A DNA stretch of 64,000 bases from Rhodoferax sp. OV413 (GCA_945861785.1 CAMAWD010000027.1:1-64000), one strand, 5' to 3'. Positions 34,618 to 44,882 are shown, counted from the stretch's first letter. Notes: generated by a model not told the origin, from the letters alone. Program-made: numbers and translations.

Positions 34618-35514
34618 TCACCCAAGCAGGAAACGTGCGACACAGTCCACCTGGTCGGCAGGCACGAAGGTCGGGGCATGGCCGACACCGGCAAATTCCA
34701 CCACTTGCGCCCTGGGACCACGCTGCGCCATGGCTGCGGCGGTCGCGCGGGTCAGCAGATCCGACTCGGCGCCACGTGTCAGAAGGGTTTTTGCCTGGAT
34801 GTTGTCGTAGAGCTGCCACAACACCGCCTCACCGTGGGCAGAAGACTCTTGCGTTGCCGCGCGCACAGGTATCGCTATCGCCGGGTCGTAGTGCAATGTC
34901 AGCGACGAAGCATCGCCGTCGAGCGGTTTCACCATGTGCCGGGAAAGGTCCAGCCATTCCTGCTGCGTGTGCGGCCCGAAACCGGCCGAAATAGCCAGCG
35001 TCGCAGCCGCCGCCTGTTCCAGGGAGTCGAAACGCCCGGTCTGCCCCAGGTAGGTCTTGATGCGCTCAATCGCCTTCCAGTCGACGGCTGGCCCGACGTC
35101 GTTGAGCACCAGGCGGCGCACCGGCACAGGCAGCGGCAAGCCGGGCCGACCGCACACCACCATGCCGATGATCCCGCCCATGCTGGTGCCCACCCAATCC
35201 AGCACGGCCGGCTGCAGTTGCGCGAGCATGGCCAGCATGTCGCCGGCGTAGGCAGGAATCTGGTAACCCATCGGGTCCTTGAGCCAGTCGCTGCGGCCGC
35301 GGCCGACGACATCCGGGCACACGACGCGGACCGGCCCCGGCGCACGGGCGACCAGCGCGCGCGCCAGCACATCAAAATCACGCCCCTGGCGCGACAGGCC
35401 GTGCGCACAGACCACGACATGCCCGGCCGTAGCATCGCCCCACTGCCAATAAGCCATGCGGTGGCCGCCTTGTGCATCGGGGCACTGGACAAAAAACAGT
35501 TCAGGTTCGGTCAT
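34618..35514 (-). CDS. Alpha/beta hydrolase
   Basis: 298 aa from ATG 35514 (MTEPELFFVQC). The oxyanion segment is CAHGLSRQGRDF, the nucleophile elbow WVGTSMGGIIGM, and the terminal His lies in GVGHAP. It resembles carboxylesterases and hydrolases of the haloperoxidase/MhpC type. It ends 18 bp before relA on the same strand and diverges from the hydroxybutyrate-dehydrogenase-like gene. The substrate is not predictable. Confidence 0.88.
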   Translation of the reverse strand: MTEPELFFVQCPDAQGGHRMAYWQWGDATAGHVVVCAHGLSRQGRDFDVLARALVARAPGPVRVVCPDVVGRGRSDWLKDPMGYQIPAYAGDMLAMLAQLQPAVLDWVGTSMGGIIGMVVCGRPGLPLPVPVRRLVLNDVGPAVDWKAIERIKTYLGQTGRFDSLEQAAAATLAISAGFGPHTQQEWLDLSRHMVKPLDGDASSLTLHYDPAIAIPVRAATQESSAHGEAVLWQLYDNIQAKTLLTRGAESDLLTRATAAAMAQRGPRAQVVEFAGVGHAPTFVPADQVDCVARFLLG

Positions 35515-35593
35515 CGGCTGGGTTTTGGAGTGGAATGCAGGGCACAGGACAGGATAATCAGTGCAACACATCGTAATTCAATTGGAGGCCCCC

Positions 35594-36364
35594 ATGCTCA
35601 AAGGCAAGACCGCACTCGTGACCGGCTCGACCAGTGGAATCGGATTGGGCATTGCCCAGGCCCTGGCCCAACAGGGGGCCAACATCGTTCTCAACGGGTT
35701 TGGCGATATTGAGGGCCCGAAGGCAGCGGTCGCGGCCCACGGCGTGCAGGTGGCCTACCACGGCGCCGACATGGGCAAGCCGGCAGAAATAGAGGACATG
35801 CTGCGCGCCGCCGCGCAGCAGTTCGGCCGGGTCGACATCCTGGTGAACAACGCGGGCATCCAGCATGTATCGCGCATCGAAAACTTCCCGACCGAGCGCT
35901 GGGACGCCATCATCGCCATCAACCTGTCGAGCGCCTTCCACGCCACGCGCCTGGCGCTGCCAGCCATGCAGGCCGCCAACTGGGGCCGCATCATCAACGT
36001 GGCGTCGGTGCACGGCCTGGTGGCGTCTGCAGAAAAGTCGGCCTACGTGGCCGCCAAACATGCGGTCGTCGGCCTGACCAAGGTCACCGCGCTCGAAAAC
36101 GCCACCACTGGCATCACCTGCAACGCCATCTGCCCGGGCTGGGTGCTCACGCCACTGGTGCAAAAGCAGGTCGATGCCCGCGCCGCCTCTGCCAAGGTGT
36201 CCATCGAGGAAGCCAAGCGCCAGTTGCTGAGCGAAAAAGAACCCTCGATGCAGTTCACCACCCCCGAGGAACTGGGCGCGCTCGCGGTGTTTTTCTGCTC
36301 GGCTGCCGGCAACAACATCCGCGGCGTGGCATGGAACATGGACGGGGGTTGGGTGGCGCAATAG
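35594..36364 (+). CDS. bdhA: 3-hydroxybutyrate dehydrogenase-like SDR
   Basis: 256 aa from ATG 35594, just downstream of a GGAGG; the earlier ATG in the frame lacks a site. TGSTSGIGLGIAQAL, NNAGIQHVSRIENFP, SAYVAAKHAV (Tyr-x3-Lys) and CPGWVLTPLVQKQ are hallmarks of NAD-dependent D-3-hydroxybutyrate dehydrogenase. The enzyme interconverts 3-hydroxybutyrate and acetoacetate in polyhydroxybutyrate turnover. It is monocistronic here, with a small hairpin after the stop. Confidence 0.88.
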   Translation: MLKGKTALVTGSTSGIGLGIAQALAQQGANIVLNGFGDIEGPKAAVAAHGVQVAYHGADMGKPAEIEDMLRAAAQQFGRVDILVNNAGIQHVSRIENFPTERWDAIIAINLSSAFHATRLALPAMQAANWGRIINVASVHGLVASAEKSAYVAAKHAVVGLTKVTALENATTGITCNAICPGWVLTPLVQKQVDARAASAKVSIEEAKRQLLSEKEPSMQFTTPEELGALAVFFCSAAGNNIRGVAWNMDGGWVAQ

Positions 36365-36378
36365 CCGCCCGCATGTGC

Positions 36379-36395
36379 CTTCGCCGTTCGCGAAG
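36379..36395 (+). terminator. Weak hairpin after bdhA
   Basis: CTTCGC and GCGAAG form a 6-bp stem around a 5-base loop, 15 bp after the stop. There is no clear T-run, so it could be a Rho-dependent or processing site rather than a classical terminator. Confidence 0.3.
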
Positions 36396-36474
36396 TCATC
36401 TTTGGAGTCCTCCGCGAGGTCAGCGACAATCCGGGCGTCTGTTTCGACACGCACATCCACAATAAGGAGATTCA

Positions 36475-36936
36475 ATGGCCGTCCAACTTCTGCAAGACAT
36501 CTACCTTTTCAAGGACCTCTTGCCCAAGGAACTTGACCAACTCAGTGAACTGGGCACCGTAAAGTCTTACCAGTCGGAAGACGAGGTCTTCCGGGAAGGC
36601 GAAGAAGCCAAGTCCCTCTACGTGATCCGCCATGGCACCGTGAGCATCCGGCAGGCCGGCAAGGACAAGGACCTCGACGTGGCTCAGCTTGGCACTGGCG
36701 CCCACTTTGGCGAGATGTCGTTTGCAGACGGCAACCCCCGCTCGGCCACGGCTGTGGCGCGGGAGCGCACGGAGCTGCTGGAAATCAGTTTTGACAAGCT
36801 GGCCGCTTACTTCGACAAGAACCCGACGACTGCGCTCAAGGTCTACCGTTCTCTGACGCGCTTTCTGGCAGGCCGGCTGCGTGTAACCACCATGGACCTG
36901 TCGTTCTCACGCGAAAAGAACATCCGGCACTTCTGA
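36475..36936 (+). CDS. Stand-alone cyclic-nucleotide-binding domain protein
   Basis: 153 aa, essentially one Crp-type cNMP-binding domain with no DNA-binding helix-turn-helix. The phosphate-binding cassette is FGEMSFADGNPRSATAVA, with the Gly-Glu and Arg-Ser residues that contact the ribose phosphate. AAGGAG lies before the ATG. Small proteins like this may act as cAMP/c-di-GMP sensors for a partner; no partner gene is adjacent. The C-terminal helix (TALKVYRSLTRFLAGRLR) matches the Crp dimerisation helix. Confidence 0.88.
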   Translation: MAVQLLQDIYLFKDLLPKELDQLSELGTVKSYQSEDEVFREGEEAKSLYVIRHGTVSIRQAGKDKDLDVAQLGTGAHFGEMSFADGNPRSATAVARERTELLEISFDKLAAYFDKNPTTALKVYRSLTRFLAGRLRVTTMDLSFSREKNIRHF

Positions 36937-36947
36937 AGGCAGGGGGA

Positions 36948-37320
36948 TCAACCCAGCTTGATAGCCAGGTCCACCGCGCGCTTTACGACCCACATGGGCG
37001 ACTCGCGTCCGTCAATGCCCATGAACCGCCTTCCAGGCTGTGTATTCGGACGGTCGTAAACCGCAGCGCGCCAGCACCCCCTCGTGCAGCCTGCGGAGTT
37101 CTTCGACAATCAGTGCATGTACACCTTTTTGCTCGCCCTCAGGAACAAGTTTTGCCACGGCTCGCTGAATACAGGCAAACGGCTCAAGTCCCGGCTGCGT
37201 GGTCATTTCGTACACGCCGAGGACGGCCCGACTGTAGGCCTGCTCCGGCACGTCCAGAAAAGTCTGAGGGCAAAGGTTCGCACGGAACAGCGGCAAATTC
37301 GCGGCCAGTCGCGAGGTGCA
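36948..37320 (-). pseudogene. Fic-family protein C-terminal remnant
   Basis: The minus strand encodes FLDVPEQAYSRAVLGVYEM and LHEGVLARCGLRPSEYTAWK, both typical of the C-terminal part of bacterial Fic proteins. The usual bridging segment after VYEM is shortened, and the catalytic HPFxxGNGR region is absent. The frame stops at 37012, while another frame (MGIDGRESPMWVVKRAVDLA) continues to 36948, suggesting a frameshift near the end. Non-functional. Confidence 0.6.
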
Positions 37321-37378
37321 CTTGTTGGTGTCGGCAAAGGGTGTTGTGGCGCCGTTCGAAGTTCATGCGGCAAAGTTA

Positions 37379-37498
37379 TGGCGCAGTTCAAGGCTATCTG
37401 CGCCACATAAATGGGGAAGACGAGGCCTACCATGTGATGCCGAGCCCTATAGTGCACCCATTTACACCCAATATGGCGCGGTTCTTGAAACTGCGCCA
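37379..37498. repeat. MITE-like element with nested inverted repeats
   Basis: Outer arms: TGGCGCAGTTCAAG at 37379-37392 pairs with CTTGAAACTGCGCCA at 37484-37498, with one unpaired base. Inner arms: CGCCACATAAATGGG near 37401 pairs imperfectly with CCCATTTACACCCAATATGGCG near 37458. The 120-bp unit has no coding capacity and sits beside the Fic remnant. It could be a miniature inverted-repeat element, the relic of an insertion sequence, or a structured RNA. Confidence 0.45.
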
Positions 37499-37748
37499 CG
37501 GTCCTGAACGGGCTAAAGATCGCTGGCGCTGCTCGAATTCCATCTTGCGTTCTTGGGCTTGGGCGACGAGTTCGTCCAAGGCCCAGGCCAAGCTGATCGC
37601 GGTCGTCGAGCAAGGGCGACGCCAACTGGAAGTGCAGATGGCGCAGGAGCGGGCGCAAGCGGCGATTGCGCCGTCCGTCTATAGAATCACGCACCCCCTC
37701 CTGAAAAGGCGGTCACGCCTGAGGCCGCGTTCTGGAGTACAAACACGC
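37499..37748. other. Gap before the tartrate-dehydrogenase-like gene
   Basis: 250 bp with open frames in several registers but nothing recognisable. One plus frame gives a helical stretch (VVEQGRRQLEVQMAQERAQA) that could be a transposase or coiled-coil fragment, but I cannot assign it. The promoter for the downstream gene should be here; no clear box was seen. Confidence 0.3.
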
Positions 37749-38840
37749 ATGAAGACCTACCGCATTGCCTGCATACCAGGCGACGGCATTGGCCAGGAGG
37801 TGGTGCCGGCCGGCCAGGACGTGCTGCAGGCGCTGGCCGCCTCGCAGAGCAACTACCGGTTTGAGTTCACGGCATTCGACTGGGGCGGCGACTACTACCG
37901 CCGGCACGGTGTGATGATGCCGGCCGACGGCCTGGACCAGCTACGCGGCCAGGACGCGATTCTCTTTGGCTCGGCCGGTGACCCGCACATACCCGACCAC
38001 ATCACCCTTTGGGGCTTGCGCCTGAAGATCTGCCAGGGTTTCGACCAATACGCCAACGTGCGCCCCACCCGTATCCTGCCCGGCATCGATGCGCCGCTCA
38101 AGCGTTGCGGCCCGGGCGATCTGGACTGGGTCATCGTGCGCGAAAACTCCGAGGGCGAATACGCCGGCGTCGGCGGCCGCGTACACCAGGGCCACGCCAT
38201 CGAGGTCGCCACCGACGTCAGCATGATGACGCGCGCAGGGGTGCAACGCATCATGCGTTTCGCGTTCGCCCTGGCGCGCTCGCGCCCGCGCAAGTTGCTG
38301 ACGGTGGTGACCAAATCCAACGCGCAGCGCCACGCGATGGTGATGTGGGACGAGATTGCGCTGGAGGTGGCGCACGAGTTTGCGGACGTGCGCTGGGACA
38401 AAGAGCTGGTGGACGCCTGCACGGCGCGCATGGTCAACCGGCCGGCCACACTCGACACGCTGGTGGCCACCAACTTGCACGCCGACATACTGAGTGACCT
38501 GGCAGCGGCGCTCGCGGGCAGCCTGGGCATCGCACCCACCGGCAACATCGATCCGGAGCGGCGCTTCCCGTCCATGTTCGAGCCCATCCACGGCTCGGCC
38601 TTCGACATCATGGGCCAGGGCCTGGCCAACCCGATCGGCACCTTCTGGTCCTGCGTGATGCTGCTCGAACACATCGGTGAACCCGCCGCAGCGGCCATGC
38701 TGATGGCGGCCATTGAAGCGGTCACGGCCGACCCGGCGCTGCATACACGCGATCTGGGCGGAAATGCCCGCACCAGCGACGTCACGCAGGCCGTATGCGA
38801 ACATGTCACTGCCACGGCTGAGCGGCGGCGCGCCGCGTGA
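37749..38840 (+). CDS. Tartrate dehydrogenase-like (isocitrate/isopropylmalate dehydrogenase family)
   Basis: 363 aa from ATG 37749 (MKTYRIACIPGDGIGQEV). The long frame upstream is non-homologous. Family motifs: IPGDGIGQEV, FGSAGDPHIPDHITLWGLRL, VRENSEGEYAG, the Lys in VVTKSNAQRH, NLHADILSDLAAAL, and PIHGSAFDIMGQG. The VRENSEGEYAG and HITLWGLRL pattern fits tartrate dehydrogenase/decarboxylase (TtuC/YeaU, D-malate active) more than LeuB. It oxidises tartrate or malate with NAD and Mn/Mg. A Bug receptor gene follows 43 bp later, perhaps for the same acid. Confidence 0.9.
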   Translation: MKTYRIACIPGDGIGQEVVPAGQDVLQALAASQSNYRFEFTAFDWGGDYYRRHGVMMPADGLDQLRGQDAILFGSAGDPHIPDHITLWGLRLKICQGFDQYANVRPTRILPGIDAPLKRCGPGDLDWVIVRENSEGEYAGVGGRVHQGHAIEVATDVSMMTRAGVQRIMRFAFALARSRPRKLLTVVTKSNAQRHAMVMWDEIALEVAHEFADVRWDKELVDACTARMVNRPATLDTLVATNLHADILSDLAAALAGSLGIAPTGNIDPERRFPSMFEPIHGSAFDIMGQGLANPIGTFWSCVMLLEHIGEPAAAAMLMAAIEAVTADPALHTRDLGGNARTSDVTQAVCEHVTATAERRRAA

Positions 38841-38883
38841 TCCATTTGCCGGCTGCTACTTGAATTACAACCGGAGACACCCT

Positions 38884-39831
38884 ATGAAAAAACTGCTTTG
38901 CACCCTGGCCCTTTCCGCGCTGGCACCGCTGGCGCTGGCCCAGGCCTGCCCGGAGAAAAACGTTCAGTACTGGCAGGCGTTCCCACCGGGCGGCGAGTCG
39001 GACATCTCGGCGCGCCACCAGCAGGTGGTGCTCAAGAAGAAGTGCCCGGCCATCGACACCATCGTGCAATACAAGGCCGGCGCGGGCGGCGCACTGATGT
39101 GGAGCCAGATGAACGGCCTGCCGGCCGATGGCCTGAATGTGATTGGCGTGAACCTGCCGCACATCGTGTTCCAGCCCATCGAGGGCCAGGTGCAGTACAA
39201 GACCGAGGACATCACGCCGGTTTTCTGGTTCCATTACACGCCCGACAGCCTGGTGGTGCCGGAGCAGAGCCCGATCAGGAGTTTTGCCGACTTCATCAAG
39301 GTCGCCAAGGCCAGCCCCGGCAAGATGAATATCGGCGGCTCGGGCCTGAACTCGGCCAACCATGCGGCGCACGAGCGCATGAACGCGGCCTTCAGTGTGA
39401 AAACCGGTTATGTGCCGTTCAAGGGCACGGGCGACATGGCACTGGCCGTGTTGGGCGGCCAGGTCGATGGCGCCATGTCCTACACGGCGTTTGCGATCAA
39501 CAACAAGGGCAAGGTGCGTGCCCTGGCAGTGGCAATGGACAAGCGCCACCCGCTCATGCCCGATGTGCCGACCTTCCGCGAACTTGGTGTGGACTGGATC
39601 GACGGCGCCTATCGCGGCATCGGTGTACCCAAGGCCACCCCGCCAGAGGTGCGCAAGCGCCTGTCCGACCTCTGGGCCCAGCTCAACAACGAAGCCGAGA
39701 TGAAGGACCTGGCGGCCAAGAGCGGCTTCGAGTTGGTCAATGTGGGCGTCGACCAGATGGATGGATTCATGAAGGAAAAGACCAAGCTGTACACAGACGG
39801 CGCGGCGCAGTTGGGTCTGGGAAAGAAGTAG
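38884..39831 (+). CDS. Bug-family substrate-binding protein
   Basis: 315 aa from ATG 38884. A classical Sec signal (MKKLLCTLALSALAPLALAQ) is followed by NVQYWQAFPPGGESDISARH. The rest, including VGVDQMDGFMKEK near the end, fits TTT-type periplasmic binding proteins, although it is a divergent member. Linked to the tartrate-dehydrogenase-like gene, it probably captures a hydroxy-dicarboxylate. No membrane partner is nearby. Confidence 0.88.
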   Translation: MKKLLCTLALSALAPLALAQACPEKNVQYWQAFPPGGESDISARHQQVVLKKKCPAIDTIVQYKAGAGGALMWSQMNGLPADGLNVIGVNLPHIVFQPIEGQVQYKTEDITPVFWFHYTPDSLVVPEQSPIRSFADFIKVAKASPGKMNIGGSGLNSANHAAHERMNAAFSVKTGYVPFKGTGDMALAVLGGQVDGAMSYTAFAINNKGKVRALAVAMDKRHPLMPDVPTFRELGVDWIDGAYRGIGVPKATPPEVRKRLSDLWAQLNNEAEMKDLAAKSGFELVNVGVDQMDGFMKEKTKLYTDGAAQLGLGKK

Positions 39832-40172
39832 CCACGATCCTGGGCGCTGCGTCTGCGGCAACTGCGCCTGTATCGCGTCCACCACTGCGGCGCCACATCT
39901 GAATTTCGAACGCCATCGGACGGCCCAAGAATGAGCCCGAGAAGGCCCGGTGACGCGCATGCTGGCGGTGCTGGCCTACAACGGGCAGCCAGGCGTGGCG
40001 TTGTCGGAGCGTGCGCGCATGACCTTTTACGGGCGGCTTTGAGAGCCTTGGCGGCTCTGTCTAGCTGGGTGCCGCCTGCGCATATGCAAATAAGAACTCT
40101 GCTGTTGTGCCGGTGGGCGCTGGCGATGGCCCGTGGTATGGTTTGCGGTTTTCCACCCCGCTGACAATCCCC
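39832..40172. other. Gap between the Bug gene and the dipeptide-type transporter
   Basis: 341 bp. A plus frame from 39950 to 40042 ends in a 30-residue peptide (LAYNGQPGVALSERARMTFY) that reads like the tail of a deleted gene, family unknown. AGAGCC/GGCTCT form a 6-bp hairpin at 40042-40058 right after its stop. The promoter of the transporter operon is expected downstream; no clear boxes were seen. Confidence 0.3.
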
Positions 40173-41963
40173 ATGAACGAACAAGAAATCCGCAGCCTCA
40201 TCGACGACGTCAAAGCCGGCACATCCACCCGGCGCAGCTTCATCGACCGCATGATCGGCCTGGGCCTGACAGCGCCGCTGGCATCGCAGATGCTGCTGCA
40301 TTGCGGTGTGGCAAGCGCGCAAACGGCGTCGACCTACAAACCCACCAAGCGCGGGGGCGGCGGGCCATTGAAGCTCCTGTGGTGGCAAGGGGCCACGCTG
40401 CTGAACCCGCATTTCGCCACCGGCCGCAAGGACCAGGAGGCCGCCCGCGTCTTCTACGAGCCGCTGGCCGGCTGGGACGCCAACGGCGAGCTGGTCCCCA
40501 TCCTCGCGGCAGAGGTGCCCACGCGCGCCAACGGCGGCATCTCGGCCGACGGCAAGACCATCACCTGGAAGCTCAAGCGCAACGTCACCTGGCACGACGG
40601 CAAGCCCTTCACGGCCGACGACGTGGTGTTCAACTGGGAATTCGCCTCCGACCCGGCCACTGCAGCGGTGACCATCAGCACCTACCGCGACATCAAGGTC
40701 GAGAAGGTGGACAGCCATACCGTGCGGGTGGTATTTCCGAAGGCGCAGCCCTACTGGGCCGACGCATTCGTGGCCATTGCCGGCATGATCATCCCGAAGC
40801 ACCTGTTCGAGGCCTACAAGGGCGCCAAGTCGCGCGAAGCACCCGCCAACCTCAAGCCGGTGGGCACCGGTCCCTACAAGTTTGTCGACTTCAAGCCTGG
40901 CGACATGGTGCGTGGCGAGATCAACACCGGCTACCACGAGGCCAACCGGCCCTTCTTTGACTCGATCGAGATCAAGGGAGGCGGTGACGCGGTGTCTGCC
41001 GCGCGTGCGGTGCTGCAGACTGGCGAATACGACTACGCCTGGAACCTGCAGGTGGAAGACGACATCCTCAAGCGCCTGGAACAGGGCGGCAAGGGCCGCG
41101 TGGGGGTGGTGAACGGCGGTTTTGTCGAGGTCATCCTCGTCAACCCCACCGACCCCTGGACCGAAGTCGACGGCGAACGTGCCAGCATCAAGACCCGGCA
41201 CCCGCTGCTGTCCGACACCGCCGTGCGTGAAGCGCTCAACCTGCTGGTGGACCGCACCGGCGTGCAGGACAACATCTACGGCCGCACCGGCATCGCGACC
41301 CGCAACCTGCTGACCAACCCGGAGAAATTCCGCTCCAAGACCACCAAGTTCGAGTTCGACGTGAACAAGGCCGGCGAGGTGCTGGAGGCTGCCGGCTGGA
41401 AAAAGGGCGCCGACGGCATCCGTGCCAAGGATGGCAAGCGGCTCAAGCTGGTACTGCAGACCTCGATCAACGCGCCGCGCCAGAAGACACAGGCCATCAT
41501 CAAGCAGGCCTGCCAGCGGGCCGGCATCGAGCTCGAACTCAAGACCATCACGGCGTCGGTGTTCTTCTCCAGCGACGTGGCCAACCCGGACACCTTCACC
41601 AAGTTCTACTGCGACCTGCAGATGTACACCACTGGCATGCAGTTGCCGGACCCGGAGCAGTTCATGGCGCAGTATCTGTCGACGAACATCGCCAACAAGG
41701 ACAACAAGTGGCAGGGCCGCAACATCAACCGCTGGCGCAACGAGGAATACGACCGCACCTTCCGTGCCGCCGAGTCCGAGCTCGACCCGGTCAAGCGGGC
41801 CGCGCTGTTCATCCGCATGAACGACCTCGTCATCGAGAGCCGCATCACCATCCCGGTGGTGTTCCGGCCCTTCCCGCACGGCCTGTCGAACAAGCTCGTG
41901 GCCCCCATGAGCGGGTGGGACAACGACCTCTGGCTACTGAAGGACTGGTACCGGGAGGCATGA
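40173..41963 (+). CDS. Peptide/nickel-type ABC transporter substrate-binding protein (family 5)
   Basis: 596 aa from ATG 40173 (MNEQEIRSLIDDVKAG). It carries a Tat-type leader, TRRSFIDRMIGLGLTAPLAS, with cleavage near GVASAQ. Family 5 marks: the ARVFYEPLAGWDANGELVPI entry, FTADDVVFNWEFASDP, AVREALNLLVDR and a C-terminal domain with a variable ligand pocket. It delivers an oligopeptide or similar ligand to the dpp-type permeases that begin 49 bp downstream. The ligand cannot be deduced. Confidence 0.92.
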   Translation: MNEQEIRSLIDDVKAGTSTRRSFIDRMIGLGLTAPLASQMLLHCGVASAQTASTYKPTKRGGGGPLKLLWWQGATLLNPHFATGRKDQEAARVFYEPLAGWDANGELVPILAAEVPTRANGGISADGKTITWKLKRNVTWHDGKPFTADDVVFNWEFASDPATAAVTISTYRDIKVEKVDSHTVRVVFPKAQPYWADAFVAIAGMIIPKHLFEAYKGAKSREAPANLKPVGTGPYKFVDFKPGDMVRGEINTGYHEANRPFFDSIEIKGGGDAVSAARAVLQTGEYDYAWNLQVEDDILKRLEQGGKGRVGVVNGGFVEVILVNPTDPWTEVDGERASIKTRHPLLSDTAVREALNLLVDRTGVQDNIYGRTGIATRNLLTNPEKFRSKTTKFEFDVNKAGEVLEAAGWKKGADGIRAKDGKRLKLVLQTSINAPRQKTQAIIKQACQRAGIELELKTITASVFFSSDVANPDTFTKFYCDLQMYTTGMQLPDPEQFMAQYLSTNIANKDNKWQGRNINRWRNEEYDRTFRAAESELDPVKRAALFIRMNDLVIESRITIPVVFRPFPHGLSNKLVAPMSGWDNDLWLLKDWYREA

Positions 41964-42012
41964 GGCCCTGGCAATCCCCCGGGGCACAGGGCTGGCGCAC
42001 CGGGGGTGAAGG

Positions 42013-42972
42013 ATGAGCGCCTATGTCATCCGGCGCATCCTGATCGCCATCCCCAGCCTGTTCGGTATCAGCATCGTGCTGTTCACGGTGCTGGCGCTCG
42101 CCCCCGGGGATCCGTTCGGGGAGCTCGCGACCAATCCCAACGTGCCGCCCGAGGTCCGTGCCAACCTGCGTATGCAGTTCGGCATGGACGACCCGATCGT
42201 CACGCGCTATTTCCGCTGGTTCTGGGCCATGCTGCAGGGCGACTGGGGCTTCTCGTTCGTGAGCCGTGTGAACGTGGACACGCTCATCCTGCAGCGCCTG
42301 CCCACCACGCTGGTGGTGATTGGCCTGTCGCAGCTGCTGGCGCTGCTGATCGCGCTGCCGGTCGGGGTGATCGCGGCCACCCGGCCCTATTCGCTGTTCG
42401 ACCAGCTCGCCAACACGCTGGCCTTCGTGGGCTTCTCGCTGCCGACCTTCTTCACCGGGATCCTGTTCATCCTGCTCTTCAGCATCCATCTCGAATGGCT
42501 GCCTTTCGTCTACCGCGCCGACATCAGCGAGACCGGCTGGCGCTGGTGGTGGGAGCATTTCCGCCAGTCGATCATGCCGATCATGGTGCTGGGGCTTTTC
42601 CAGGCGGCGTCCTGGACCCGGTATGTGCGCTCGGCCGTGCTGGATGTGATCCGCCTGGACCATGTGACCACCGCACGCTCCAAGGGCATGGCCGAGCGCT
42701 GGGTGGTGATGAAGCACGTGGTGCGCAACGCCTTGATCCCCGTGGTGACGCTGGTGGCGCTGCAGTTGCCCACGATCTTCGGCGGTGCCATTGTCACCGA
42801 GCAGATCTTTCGCGTGCCGGGCATCGGCTCCCTGCTGATCAGCTCCATCCTGGCCAATGACACCCCGGTCATCATGGCCGTCACCTTCGTGTTTTCCTGT
42901 CTCGTGATCGGATTCAACCTGATCGCCGATGTACTGTATGGCTGGCTCGACCCCCGCATCTCCTTCCACTGA
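42013..42972 (+). CDS. Dipeptide-type ABC transporter permease (DppB-like)
   Basis: 319 aa with about six membrane segments; the N-terminus YVIRRILIAIPSLFGISIVL is diagnostic of DppB/OppB. The EAA loop is RSKGMAERWVVMKHVVRNAL, and the GAIVTEQIFRVPGIGSLL end matches the family. It overlaps the next permease by about 44 bp. Confidence 0.94.
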   Translation: MSAYVIRRILIAIPSLFGISIVLFTVLALAPGDPFGELATNPNVPPEVRANLRMQFGMDDPIVTRYFRWFWAMLQGDWGFSFVSRVNVDTLILQRLPTTLVVIGLSQLLALLIALPVGVIAATRPYSLFDQLANTLAFVGFSLPTFFTGILFILLFSIHLEWLPFVYRADISETGWRWWWEHFRQSIMPIMVLGLFQAASWTRYVRSAVLDVIRLDHVTTARSKGMAERWVVMKHVVRNALIPVVTLVALQLPTIFGGAIVTEQIFRVPGIGSLLISSILANDTPVIMAVTFVFSCLVIGFNLIADVLYGWLDPRISFH

Positions 42973-43891
42973 GCGGGTCTTGCCCGCCGCTGCCGGTTCG
43001 GGGCTGGCAGGGCCGGTGCGCTCGCTGCACGGTGAGGCCTGGAAGCGCTTTCGCCGCCACCGGCTGGCCCTGATCGGGGCGGTGGTGCTGGCGCTGATCA
43101 TCCTGGCCGTGCTTGCGGGCCCGCTGGTCTGGCGCGTGCCGATCGACGCCATCGACTTCAGCGCCAAGCTGCAGGGCCCCTCGTGGGCGCATCCCCTGGG
43201 CACCGACGACCTCGGCCAGGACCTGCTGGCGCGCATGCTCTATGGCGGGCGGATCTCGATCGCCGTGGGCTTCGCGGCCATGGTCATCGCCGTCGTTGTG
43301 GGTGTCGTGATCGGCGCGATTGCCGGCATGTCGCGCGGCCCGGTGGACTGGTTCCTGATGTGGCTGACCGACCTGTTCCTCTCGCTGCCGCAACTGCCGC
43401 TGCTGCTGCTGCTGATCTACCTGTTCCGCGACACGCTCAAGGCGCTGGTGGGCACCGAGACCGGCATCTTCATCATGGTGGTGCTGGTGGTGGGTGGTTT
43501 TCGCTGGATGCCGGTGGCCCGGCTGGTGCGGGCGCAGTTCCTGTCGCTGCGCGAGAAGGAGTTCGTCGAGGCGGCGCGGGCCCTGGGCGCGAGCCCGCTG
43601 CGCCAGGTGCTGGGGCACATCCTGCCCAACTCGCTCGGGCCGGTGATCGTGGCGGGCACCATCGACGTCGCGGCGGCCATCATCGCCGAGTCGACGCTGT
43701 CTTTCCTGGGCCTGGGTTTCCCGCCCGACATCCCGACCTGGGGCCGGCTGCTCTACGACGCCAAGGACCTGCTGGACATCGCACCCCACTGGGCGCTGTT
43801 CCCGGGGGGTGCGATCTTCATCACGGTGCTGTCCATCAACTACATGGGCGACGGGCTGCGCGATGCGCTGGACCCGCGCCGGGTGATGTAG
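42929..43891 (+). CDS. Dipeptide-type ABC transporter permease (DppC-like)
   Basis: 320 aa from ATG 42929; an ATG at 42938 is equally possible. DppC/OppC features: [39 protein letters not shown], the EAA loop [20 protein letters not shown] and a final [12 protein letters not shown]. It forms the heterodimeric channel with the DppB-like subunit. Confidence 0.94.
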   Translation: MYCMAGSTPASPSTERVLPAAAGSGLAGPVRSLHGEAWKRFRRHRLALIGAVVLALIILAVLAGPLVWRVPIDAIDFSAKLQGPSWAHPLGTDDLGQDLLARMLYGGRISIAVGFAAMVIAVVVGVVIGAIAGMSRGPVDWFLMWLTDLFLSLPQLPLLLLLIYLFRDTLKALVGTETGIFIMVVLVVGGFRWMPVARLVRAQFLSLREKEFVEAARALGASPLRQVLGHILPNSLGPVIVAGTIDVAAAIIAESTLSFLGLGFPPDIPTWGRLLYDAKDLLDIAPHWALFPGGAIFITVLSINYMGDGLRDALDPRRVM

Positions 43892-43902
43892 GGCAGAAGA
43901 CC

Positions 43903-44874
<972 letters not shown>

Positions 44875-44882
44875 ATACGCCA

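Noticed and set aside
39950-40042. Thirty-residue 3' fragment ending MTFYGRL
   Set aside because: Looks like the tail of a deleted gene but matches no family I recognise, so it is listed only with the intergenic region.
39609-41879. Long minus-strand open frame (756 codons) opposite the peptide-binding protein
   Set aside because: It mirrors the real plus-strand gene, which has a Tat leader and family 5 motifs. The mirrored translation is His/Val/Gly-rich with no domain.
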